Origin: Ashinkailepas kermadecensis
Taxonomy: Eukaryota > Arthropoda > Thecostraca > Neolepadidae
Length of the DNA: 64,000 nt
Direction of reading: 5' to 3'
NCBI GenBank assembly: GCA_034440615.1
Contig: JAOTOM010002331.1
Location: 1-64,000 of the forward strand
Shown in pieces: positions 31,248 through 40,045 of the stretch. The translations under genes and the position numbers were made by a program. Under the pieces are notes generated by a model. It saw only the letters and a program-made list of their open reading frames with translations, did not search any database and had not been told where the DNA came from. The first letter of the stretch is position 1. Each line of letters opens with the position of its first letter.

Positions 31248-32320
31248 CACACATATGTATTTACTTATTTATTACTGAACCTGGTTTCAGTTTTCATGCT
31301 TGAATGTTTATCCTGTCTTCTTCCCATCTTTGACTATTTCTGAGTAGCTTGTTCTTCATTCAAGACAGTTTGATGGAAAGTACTTTTAGGACACTGGAAA
31401 GAAGTTGCTAGGTTATTTTGAAGAAGTCCAGTCCATACATTTGTCTCCAAATTTGTCTTCATTGGGGCTTTCTATATATAAATACAAAGGTTTTTGGACT
31501 TTGGAAACTAAAAATAAGATGCAACACAATGTTTTCTCCTGAAAAAGAGACTAGGGTAGGTTTGGTTTCATGAGGATTGGCAGTGCTAACTGGAGCTGCA
31601 TTTTGGTATATATGATAGCAAAAGGTATTCAAGGGCCGGGTTCGGCTTGGTTCTGCTGTTTATATATTTAACATTATTTTGCATTATCTACTACTCCTCT
31701 CAAACCCACAATGTTGGCATTACTTTGCTTCACAACAGAATGTATTTGTGCTGGAAACTAATAGTCACATCATCCTAATCACATTCATTTAGAAACATGC
31801 TTTTATAATCTTCTTTCCTGCAACTGCCACCTCAGCTAAAATGCAAATCTTCTTCTGCACGTACAATTGTAAAAACCTTGTGGGCGTGCTAGCTTTCCCT
31901 AGGTCCAATATACGGCTAAACACAGGCGGAACGGTGCTCACCACACAAGATGTCTGCCGAGAGAGATCTATTCTCTGTTTTCATACACGTAATCAGAATA
32001 TTCAGAATACATTCAAAGACACAATAGAATGCGTGTTCTTCTACGAAATTAGGTCATGATATGGTAAACAAAACAATAATTAATCAATTATTTCCGTTAC
32101 TAGTTATTGAGAAATACACCAGTTTCAGGGAACTATATTCATGCGCGGCGCATCGTGACCCACTTTGAAGTGGTGGTCAACAAGCGTTTTACCAATCGTA
32201 TGATATTGTGGGCGTAACTTGGTAGCATGGCAACCTTGAACTATCGGTGAAGGTGACACGCCACGGACATACCTGGCGCAGCATAAACAAACAATACGTT
32301 CGGATGTGGGGCACCACAGT
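30684..32320. other. A/T-rich unassigned sequence with a (TA)n tract
   Basis: A TA tract lies at 31187-31243. No recognisable coding region. The part just left of 32320 should contain the LTR of the minus-strand Gypsy copy if it was retained, but its far end is not identifiable without a second LTR. Confidence 0.35.
31187..31243 (+). repeat. (TA)n microsatellite
   Basis: About 28 TA units followed by CATACACACATATG. Confidence 0.95.
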
Positions 32321-32321
32321 A

Positions 32322-32334
32322 CTCCCCCCTTTAG
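32322..32334 (-). promoter_or_regulatory. Candidate polypurine tract and LTR start of the Gypsy element
   Basis: On the minus strand AAAGGGGGG is directly followed by AGTACTGTGGTGCCCC. A polypurine tract next to a TG-starting LTR is the expected end of a Gypsy internal region and lies just beyond the end of pol. Confidence 0.4.
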
Positions 32335-32362
32335 CGCGGAGCGACGAGATATACAGATTTAG

Positions 32363-35193
32363 TCAACTACATACAATGTTAGAACTTAGAAATACACGTA
32401 GTCCGGGCGCGGCCTGAACCGCACTGTGCGACCAGCTCTTGTCCGGCGCTCGGGAACTGGCGCTGCAGGCTCGAAGGGAGAGTCTGATGTGTCTGAGGAC
32501 GTCGGCGACACCGAGGTCCGCGGCGTCGCAGGCGGCGACACTGTGGTCGCTGCCCTGGGACAGCGACATGAAGTCGATCTCGTTCATGTGCCGGGCGAGG
32601 TCCTTGATGAACCGGTGCTGGGACGAGGTCGACTGCTGGTCGATGCAGATGCGTGGGTACAGCAGCTGACTGCCGGTCACTGCGGTGAACGGCGAGTAGC
32701 CGCTGTCGTTGGGCAGGGTGCGGATGCCCAGCAGCACGACCGGCAACGACTGCAACCACTCCTGGCCTCGTGCGGTGATGGCCGTCTTCAGGGTGCGATG
32801 CTGCCGCTCGAGCATGCCGTTCGACGTCGGGTGGTACGCCGTCGTGCGCACGCGGTGGAAGCCGATCATCGTTGACAGCTGGGTGAAGAGCTCGGCCTCA
32901 AACTGCGCACCTGGAGCTCGGCCTCAAACTGGTCTGTCACCACCTGGAGCGGCACACCGAACCTGCTGACCCACGTCTCCAGGAAGGCGGCAGCTACACT
33001 GGCGGCAGTGATGTCCGCGAGAGGGGCTGCCTCGATCCAGCGGGTGGCGCGGTCGATGCAGGTCAGGAGATAGCGGAATGGCGAGGAGAAGGTTTGACCG
33101 TGCGGAACTGAGGGAGGAAGTGGACTGACGAGGTCGAGGTGCACTGTCTCGAAGCGAGAGCAGGGAACCTCAAACACGCCGGGTGCGGTCTTGGTGTGGC
33201 GGTGGATCTTGGCGGATTGGCAAGCAGTGCACTCTGTGACCCACCGGCGGATGCTGCGTTCCATGTCTGGCCAGAAGTAGCGGGATTTCAGGAGTTTGAC
33301 GGAGGCCTTGACACCGGGATGGGAGATGCCGTGGAATTTGTCGAAGATTGGTCGGCGGCACGAGCTGGGCAGGAATGGTCTAGGATGAGGAGTGGAGTGC
33401 TCGCACAGGATGACGGCGTCGTCTTGCAACGGGTACGGCTGTAGTCTGTCTCTGTATGCGGCGGTCTCGCCGTCGTCTTTCTGTTGCTCCGCAATGGAGT
33501 GCAAGTCGAACGCGTCGACGGAGACGGCGTTGACTGGGCGACTCCAGAAGTCGGCGACGACGTTGTCCACGCCACGGAGGAACTCGATCTCGGCGACGTA
33601 CTCCGTGATGATGCACCAATGACGCTGCTGGCGGTCGGACTTGGTGGCCTGTTGACCGTGAAACGCCGTAGTCAGGGGCTTGTGGTCCGTCACCAGCGTC
33701 ACATGTCGTCCCTCGATCAGATGGCGGAAGTAGAGCACGGCGAGGTAGGCGGCCAGCAGCTCACGGTCGTACGCGGAGTACTTCTGCTGTGGCTGGCTCA
33801 GCTTCTTGGAGTAGAATACGACTGGGACGGGCTGCCCGTCCACCACTTGGTGGAGGACTGCACCAGCAGCCACCATGGAGCAGTCAGTGACTAGCTGGTA
33901 GGAGTCGCACTGTGGGGCGTGGTGCGACAAGATGCAAGCGTCTCGCAGGGCCTTCTTGATGGCACTGAAGGCGCTCGTCTCTGCCACATGCCATGGGAGA
34001 TCCGAAGATTTGGGATGGAGACGGATAAGCTCGGTGAGTGGATGGGTGATCTTGGCGAAGTGGGGAATCATCCTACGATAGAAACCCACCATGCCGAGGA
34101 AGCGGCGGAGATCAGCTGGGTCTGTGGGCTGTGGGAGCTCGTCGATCTCATCGATCTTGAAGTCCGGTGGACGGAGTCCTGCTGCGGAGACCGTGTGCCC
34201 GAGGAAGTCGACCTCGGTCTGATAGAACTGGCACTTTGTCCAGCGAGATCCGGAGCTTGTGGTTGTCCAGGATGTCGAACACGCCTGCAGGTCTCGGTGA
34301 TGCTGCTCTTCATCTTCTGAGGACACGAGGAGATCGTCAAGATAGATGAAGACGCAGTCGACTCCTCTGAAGATGGTGTCCATCGTGCGTTGGAAGGTGG
34401 CGCCACTGTTCCGGAGTCCCATAGGCATGTACAGGTACTCAAACGAGCCGAAAGGCGTGGTGACTGCGGTTTTCTCAATGTCTTGTTGGTTCATTGGAAT
34501 CTGGTGGTAGGCGCGGAGGAGGTCGATTTTGGAGAAGATGGTCTTTCCATGGAGGTTTGTTGATAGGCTTTGGATGTGTGGAAGGGGGTACCGGTCTGGT
34601 TTGATGTTGGAGTTGAGGGTTCGATAGTCACCAGTGACTCTCCACTCTCCGGGATTATTCTTTGGAACTAGGTGAAGGGGTGAGGACCATGGTGATTTTG
34701 AAGGACGGATGACGCCGGTCTCCAGGAGCACGTTGAAGGATGCCTTTGCTGCGTCCAACTTGTCTGGTGGCAGGCGTCTCGGACTGGCGAATGTCGGTGG
34801 GGAGCTGCCAGTGTCGATCGTGTGGTTGGTTGGGATTGTTGTCATGTCTTTGTCCAACACATCGCCTGGCTTGCATGGCTCTAGAACAGAGGGATGCTCA
34901 CACAGGAGGGATTGGACTTGAGCAGATTGACCAGAGGTGTCATTGATGAGGTAGTTGCTGGTTGCGTTTTTGCTGAGAGCAACACCTGTGGATGAGAGTG
35001 AGGTAGAACTGTCAACCAGTGCCTGGGCGGCACAATCGACAAGGAGAGCATGATGGGAAAGGAAATCATTTCCGAGTAGGACAGAGGTCACATCTGCCAC
35101 AACAAATGTCCACGTGAATGTGCGGCGCAGTTCTCGGATGGAGATTGTTAGGGACACAAAGCATAGCCTACCCTTGCCTGGCCACTTTAACAA
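32363..35193 (-). pseudogene. Ty3/Gypsy pol: protease end, RT, RNase H, integrase (broken)
   Basis: Read on the minus strand. The 775-codon frame 35193-32866 begins in the retropepsin C-terminus (VLLGNDFL, about residue 39). RT spans about 155-340 ([33 protein letters not shown] at 284-289), then RNase H ([36 protein letters not shown]). The integrase zinc region has [11 protein letters not shown] and CTACQSAK; the core has HLDLVSP and VVTDQ. Two defects: codons about 304-319 (34284-34239) read sense in the next frame, so two compensating indels occurred; and a 26-bp tandem duplication (GAGCTCGGCCTCAAACTG at 32888 and 32914) shifts the frame inside the integrase. The remainder, with catalytic Glu in NGMLERQHRT, lies in 32869-32363. 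Gag and 5' LTR are absent; upstream of 35193 is unrelated A/T-rich DNA. Plus-strand ORFs here are antisense shadows. Confidence 0.85.
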
Positions 35194-37000
35194 AAATAAT
35201 AATTTCCAACCTTTGAAAAATAATATAGAAATTGAGCAAGTTAATGAAACACCTAACTAATCCTAACCTCATTTGAGTTTTACGCAGGAAGAAGTGTGTA
35301 AAATATAACTCGTGAAAACTCCAAACTGCAATAACGAAACCAAAAATGGCCCAAGTCAAATCATATCCCACACATGAAAGCTGAGAGTGGTCAAATGCTA
35401 ATTACATTCATCAACATTGCATTGGAAAAATAAATTCCAAGAATTCACATATTACTCAAAAATCACAAATTCATCCTGCAAATAAGGACCTGGTTGATCC
35501 TAGTTAGGGGTGATATCCCACATTGCTTTTCCAGTAATTATTACCCAGTTGTGATGCCATAGGCAAGCAATTACCAAGCTGTGCACAAGTTGGTGCATGG
35601 CACAGCATATATGTACATGTTTGCACATGCATAACAAGAGCAATATGATAGTTGATAGGAGACCAAAGCACATGCTAAGTTGGCATTAATCACCAGATTG
35701 GAGCCGAAACGGAAAGTTGACATCAATTGCATCAATGGCATGACAAAGTTGGCATTGCGTACGGCCTTAATTGACATACATCGTGTGAGATGCATGTTCT
35801 CCAGCAATACCCACCACGGCCAGATTTTGGCTACGCTAATTCAAGGGATGGTGCCTGTTGCTTCAAAGCCTATGACACGGGAACAAACATGAACAATAAC
35901 AAAAACCTTGATGCTTCAATGAATGTGTATTACAAACGAGGAGGAAACAAACGTGGGAAAAGCGCCATAATAGTCCTGAAATGAAGGCACCATATTTAGT
36001 AGGTTTATCAGTATAGTCCAAATCTGGAATATAATTCAGCAGTATTCTGGAATAAAAAGGCGATTCTGGTATAGACGTCACGTGGCTTAGGTTTTGTCTA
36101 GTTTAAACCAAATATACTAGATCTGCGGACTTTGGAGTACCTGTAGTCTCTAGTTATCTTGGTTTCAATGGTTGGTGCACCCGCGGACGGCTGAGGTGAT
36201 ACATTGGTTTGTATCGTCGCGATGCCGCATTTAAAGGGATCTGTCCTGTTCAGGCAGATAGTCCAGTGCGAATACTATGGGTACTCCTTTCGTGGTGTTA
36301 GATTAGCATGAAGCGGCATAATAAAGTACGCCATAGTGGCCTACCAGTGAAAGTCTTCGGTGAAATGGATCAATTTGTTTTCGCCAGATGAGTGTTGTGC
36401 AATTAATGCGTGCTGCATATGCCGGTAAATTTGACTTAAAATTTTTTTTTTTTTTATTTTGTAAAATTTTTATTTGGAATAGGTAGGTACCATGTTTATC
36501 AAGATGACTAATATGATGGGACCACTTACCTATTTGCTGTGCAAATGCTTACTTTTCAGGTGGTGATAAAAATAATGCCAAAAGGGGGCTTTGAGATAGG
36601 TAACATAGCATAAAAAGAAATGTTAAAAAATATTAAGAAATGCAATATAGCCTGACCTTTGGAGAAAATAAAATTCCAACAAATAATATTATATAATTTC
36701 AAGCAATTTATTTTCTGAAAATTATAAAAATAAAAAAGAAGCCTAACCCAGCCTAACCTAACCTAAGCTGCTCTTCAAGAAGAACAATCACAAATATTCT
36801 TGAACATTTTTGTGAAACTTGTTTTGTTGACTTTGGTATTATTGTGCATTAACGTGGTAACAAAAAAAGTTTGTTTAGGTTGGGTTAGTTTAGGTTCCTT
36901 AAGGTGACATTTTTTTTTAAAAAAAAAGCCTGCACAGAGAATAAGTGGTCGCATCGACGTCACCTTCGTGAACATGGTATTCTGAAGACAAATTCCACGT
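35194..37000. other. A/T-rich intergenic sequence with dispersed repeats
   Basis: No gene seen. CATTGCATTGGAAAAATAAA (35413-35432) recurs near 42260. The stretch 36540-36620 (AATAATGCCAAAAGGGGGCTTTGAGATAGG) resembles the 274-bp repeat at 30190 (AATAATACCATAAAGAAGC). CCTAACCTAACCTAA occurs at 36750. These look like several old copies of one A/T-rich repeat family. Confidence 0.4.
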
Positions 37001-37024
37001 AAAACATTTAAGGACAAATTTACG

Positions 37025-37380
37025 GTAATCTTTACCTTTCGGCCGACACATGCAGCCAAGGTTAGTGATTTGTAAAGAGATGTACTCTGGGGAACAGTGA
37101 CGTCACAGGAGTCAGGGAAGTGACGTCACAGGAGTCGGGTGTCGATGACGGGCACTAAAGTAACCTAACCTAACCTAACTTAACCTAACTTAACCTAACC
37201 TAACCCAACTTAACCTAACCTAACCTAACTTAACCCACCTTAACCTAACCTAACTTAACACATCGACACCCGACTCCTGTGACGACACTTCCCTGACTCC
37301 TGTGACGTCACTGTTCCCCACTGTACACCTCTTTACAGATCACTAACCTTGGCAGCATGTGTCGGCCGAAAGGTAAAGAA
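37025..37380. mobile_element. Foldback element with TAACC telomere-like core
   Basis: The left arm (about 37029-37147) and right arm (about 37260-37377) are inverted copies of each other, about 118 bp and roughly 93% alike by eye. They enclose a 112-bp core of (TAACC)n with TAACTT variants. Each arm holds CREB/ATF octamers TGACGTCA: two on the left (37098-37105, 37121-37128), one intact on the right (37303-37310). The arms share CTTTCGGCCGACACATGC near the outer ends. No ORF. It may be a foldback transposon or a palindromic rearrangement around an interstitial telomeric tract; I did not find a target-site duplication. Confidence 0.65.
37148..37259 (-). repeat. Interstitial telomere-like (TTAGG)n tract
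   Basis: About twenty TAACC/TAACT pentamers; the minus strand reads TTAGG, the canonical arthropod telomere repeat. Degenerate enough to be an interstitial relic rather than a chromosome end. Confidence 0.8.
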
Positions 37381-37589
37381 AGACCAAATTTACCCATATG
37401 CCTGCTCTTGTGTAGGGGGAGGTAGATTGAAGGTCAAAGTGCCTAATTTAAATGTAGTGGTATCTAGGTAAGAACCTATCTAGGTAAGAACCTACCTAGG
37501 TATCTATGCACTAGGTAGGTACCTACCTACCTAGGTACCTACCAATTTTGTGTACATGTTTATGCTGATGCCAGTCTGCAAGCTGGTAC

Positions 37590-37868
37590 ATGATCTTATA
37601 GTTGATGTTAGTTGTGCTTACGTTGATGTGTTAGTGCTGATGTTAGTTGTGTTGGTGTTCCTTGAATTATTGTTGATATTGGTTGTTAGTTGCATTTACT
37701 TTTAATGTTATAGTGTTGATGTTAGTTGTGCTAAAGTTGACTGCGTTAGTGTGGATGTTAGTTGTGCTCACGTTGATTTTGTTAGTGCTGATGTTGGTTC
37801 TGTTGACATAAATTGGCTTAGTGTTGATGTTAGCTGTTAGTTGTATTGACTTTGATTGTTTAATACAA
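37590..37868 (+). repeat. 36-bp minisatellite, left block
   Basis: Degenerate GTTGATGTTAGTTGTGTT-GACGTTGATTGTGTTAGT units. They resume after the Penelope-like element, at 39598. Twelve-codon periodicity; not considered coding. Confidence 0.75.
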
Positions 37869-37991
37869 CGAAGAATGGCTCTTAGATGCTACTGGGTTTT
37901 AGACATTGCATGTAAAGAAAGCATACGACCTTCAATATACCAGGAGGTGCTGAGTTGACAACAAAAGTAACGTTAAGGATTATACTTTATT

Positions 37992-38026
37992 ACTCAACGT
38001 TTCGGCCAGGGGGCATCGTCAGGAGT
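37992..38026 (-). ncRNA. Candidate hammerhead ribozyme in the Penelope-like 3' region
   Basis: On the minus strand: ACUC, core CUGACGA (38022-38016), UGCC-CCCU-GGCC, GAA, ACGU, U, GAGU. CUGACGA fits the core CUGANGA; ACUC pairs with GAGU as stem I (4 bp); GCC/GGC forms stem II with a U-C mismatch at its base; GAA then ACGU gives the minimal, loopless stem III with a GUU cleavage triplet. Penelope-like elements are known to carry such minimal-stem-III hammerheads in their LTR-like ends, often active as dimers. The mismatched first stem II pair may weaken activity. Confidence 0.55.
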
Positions 38027-38294
38027 GATATAAAAATGTCAAGTTTAGCAATTGAAAAAAAAAGCACGCGAGAAAAAAGCGTGCACAAGACACGTGGAAT
38101 GCAGAAAAGCCTCCTCAGTGGTGCAGACACTTAAAGAAACTCCAAACCAGAAACAAACTATGTCAAGATAGAATCCTCTGAGGAAGCCCGAGCCGATGGT
38201 CCACATACATATCGATACATACACTCACGCACATATATAGACATAGATCCAATATAACGCGTAATACATAAAATATAATTTATGTTTATGTAAT

Positions 38295-39578
38295 TTAAGT
38301 GATATACCAAGACGTCGTTTGCGTGTTTAGTTGCGGCCGTAGATTACGTATGTGTAGAGATTCGAGGACCTTTAGATCAGCGTTGTCCCTGGCTGTTGCT
38401 AGAATTTCTACTTTGAAGTTTGTGTTAGTGTCGCTGTGTTCCATGTTAGACTGTTTGTCGATCATGTGTTCGCCTAAAGGTGTGTATGCTCTTCGAAGTC
38501 TGGCATCTCCCATGTGCTCATTGTACCTATCCCTGATACTACGTTTGGTTTCACCGACATAAAATATTCCAAGACAGCGGTTGCACGTTATTTTATAAAC
38601 TACGTTTTTTCGCGTGCATCTACCTTTGAGCCCGTTGATACAGGTGTGGCACGTTCTTCTACCAGCAGGGCATGGCGGAATTTCCAGGGCTGAGCGGACC
38701 AGGTAAGATTTCAGCGTAGGTCCGCTAGTCCAGGCTACCATAATATGGTTTAGATGAGACGAACGGATGGCTGCGTTTACCTGTCGACATAGTTGGTCAT
38801 CGACAAATGGAAGTCTCATGTAAACATAGTTGGGATTACTACCCGCTCGATGCCGACGTTGCCCACTTATCCTACTCCTGTCGTGAGGGTGAACAGCACG
38901 AGCGGCGGAGTGTACCCGATGTGCTGGGTATCCGTTTTCCAGGAAAAGAGTTGTCATCTTCGCAAGGCTCCGCTCGCATGAAATAGTATCGGAGGAGACT
39001 CGTGCTGCTCTCCTCATTTGGGATGTTAAAACGGCCTTTTTAGTAGCCATCGGGTGGGCCGAATCATAGTGCAAGATGATGGGGGCTGCCATAGGTTTAA
39101 AGTACAGTTCGGTGGTGTAGCTCCCATCAGCCTGAACTACAAACAACGTATCAAGGAAAGGAATCGAACTGCTATGACCAGTATGTTCTAAGGTGAACTT
39201 GATGCTGGAGTGTTGTTGGTTAATTTCTGCAAAGAAGTCGAGCAGAGAGGCCAAGCCATGTGTCCAAACACCAAAAATATCGTCTATATACCTCATGTAG
39301 AGAGCTGGTTTCAAATCATACGAAGCTAAGAAGATCAACTCAAGGCGGTGCATAAAAGCAATCGCTAAAGGAGGTGCACATCGGTTACCCATAGCCACTC
39401 CTTTTGTTTGCTTGTACATGGAGTTACCGAAACGTATGAAGTTATTGCTGAAAATATGTGTTAGTAATTTCACACAGTCCTGTACCCCAATCCCGAAAAG
39501 ACAAATGTCATCCAGATTGTCCTCGATTAGACAAATCACAGCATCTATTGACTTTGACTTTGACTTTGACTTGAGCAT
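38295..39578 (-). CDS. Penelope-like element polyprotein, partial: RT palm plus GIY-YIG endonuclease
   Basis: Encodes the C-terminal 427 codons of a Penelope-like retroelement protein: reverse transcriptase for copying element RNA, fused to a GIY-YIG nuclease that opens the target DNA. Seen: RT motif TKGVAMGNRCAPPLAIAF (about 58-75), the catalytic YIDDIF (97-102), the PFLDTLF block near 145, Cys-rich CPAGRRTCHTC before the nuclease, then VVYKITCNRC (326-335), IFYVGETKRSIRDRYNEH (338-355) and the presumed catalytic Glu in LESLHI near 406. The first ten residues (SKSKSKS) derive from GACTTT repeats at the junction, so the real element sequence starts at about residue 11 and the upstream RT half is missing. 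The reading frame is intact to the stop, so the insertion is fairly young. Full-length family members are about twice as long. Confidence 0.85.
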   Translation of the reverse strand: MLKSKSKSKSIDAVICLIEDNLDDICLFGIGVQDCVKLLTHIFSNNFIRFGNSMYKQTKGVAMGNRCAPPLAIAFMHRLELIFLASYDLKPALYMRYIDDIFGVWTHGLASLLDFFAEINQQHSSIKFTLEHTGHSSSIPFLDTLFVVQADGSYTTELYFKPMAAPIILHYDSAHPMATKKAVLTSQMRRAARVSSDTISCERSLAKMTTLFLENGYPAHRVHSAARAVHPHDRSRISGQRRHRAGSNPNYVYMRLPFVDDQLCRQVNAAIRSSHLNHIMVAWTSGPTLKSYLVRSALEIPPCPAGRRTCHTCINGLKGRCTRKNVVYKITCNRCLGIFYVGETKRSIRDRYNEHMGDARLRRAYTPLGEHMIDKQSNMEHSDTNTNFKVEILATARDNADLKVLESLHIRNLRPQLNTQTTSWYIT

Positions 39579-39597
39579 CTATTGACTTTGACTTTGA

Positions 39598-40045
39598 TTG
39601 TGTTAGAGTTGATGTTAGTTGTGTTGACGTTGAATGTGTAAGTGTTGATGTCAGTTCTACTGAAGTTGATTGTGTTGATGTTTATAGCGGTTGTGTTAAC
39701 GTTGATTTTGCTAGTTTTGATGTTAATTCTGTTGACGTTGAATGCGGTGGTTTTGACATTAGTTGCGTTGGCGTTGATTGGCTTAGTATTGATGATATTT
39801 GTTGCTTGTGTTGACTTGCATTGTGTTAGTATCGAAGTTAGTTGTGCTGACGTGGATTGTGCTAGTGTCGATGTTAGTTGTGCTTATGTTGATTGTCTTA
39901 ATGTTGATGTTAGTTGTGTTGACGTTGATTATGTTAGTGTTGGTGTTAGTTTCGTTGACGTTGATGTTAGTTGTGCTGACGTTAATTGTGTTAATGTTGA
40001 TGTTAGTTGTGTTGACCTTGATTGTGTTAGTATTGATCGATGTAT
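39598..40045 (+). repeat. 36-bp minisatellite, right block
   Basis: About 12 units of GTTGATGTTAGTTGTGTT-GACGTTGATTGTGTTAGT with variants. The 207-codon ORF (39642-40265) reading VDVSCVDVDCVS is a 12-residue echo of the 36-bp unit. Confidence 0.85.

Larger units (their letters stand above)
37871..39597 (-). mobile_element. 5'-truncated Penelope-like element inserted in the 36-bp array
   Basis: The element runs leftward. It contains the ORF at 39578-38295 and a 3' region (38294 to about 37871) with a hammerhead-like motif. It splits the 36-bp minisatellite; TTGACTTTGATTGT occurs at both junctions (37848, 39586), which may be a target-site duplication or simply repeat sequence. At the 5' junction GCATCTATTGACTTTGAC appears twice (39541, 39575), a small tandem duplication. 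The missing N-terminal RT part shows 5' truncation. Confidence 0.75.

Noticed and set aside
32426..34320. Plus-strand ORFs of 86-149 codons between 32.4 and 34.3 kb
   Set aside because: Antisense shadows of the minus-strand Gypsy pol, which has clear protease, RT, RNase H and integrase motifs.
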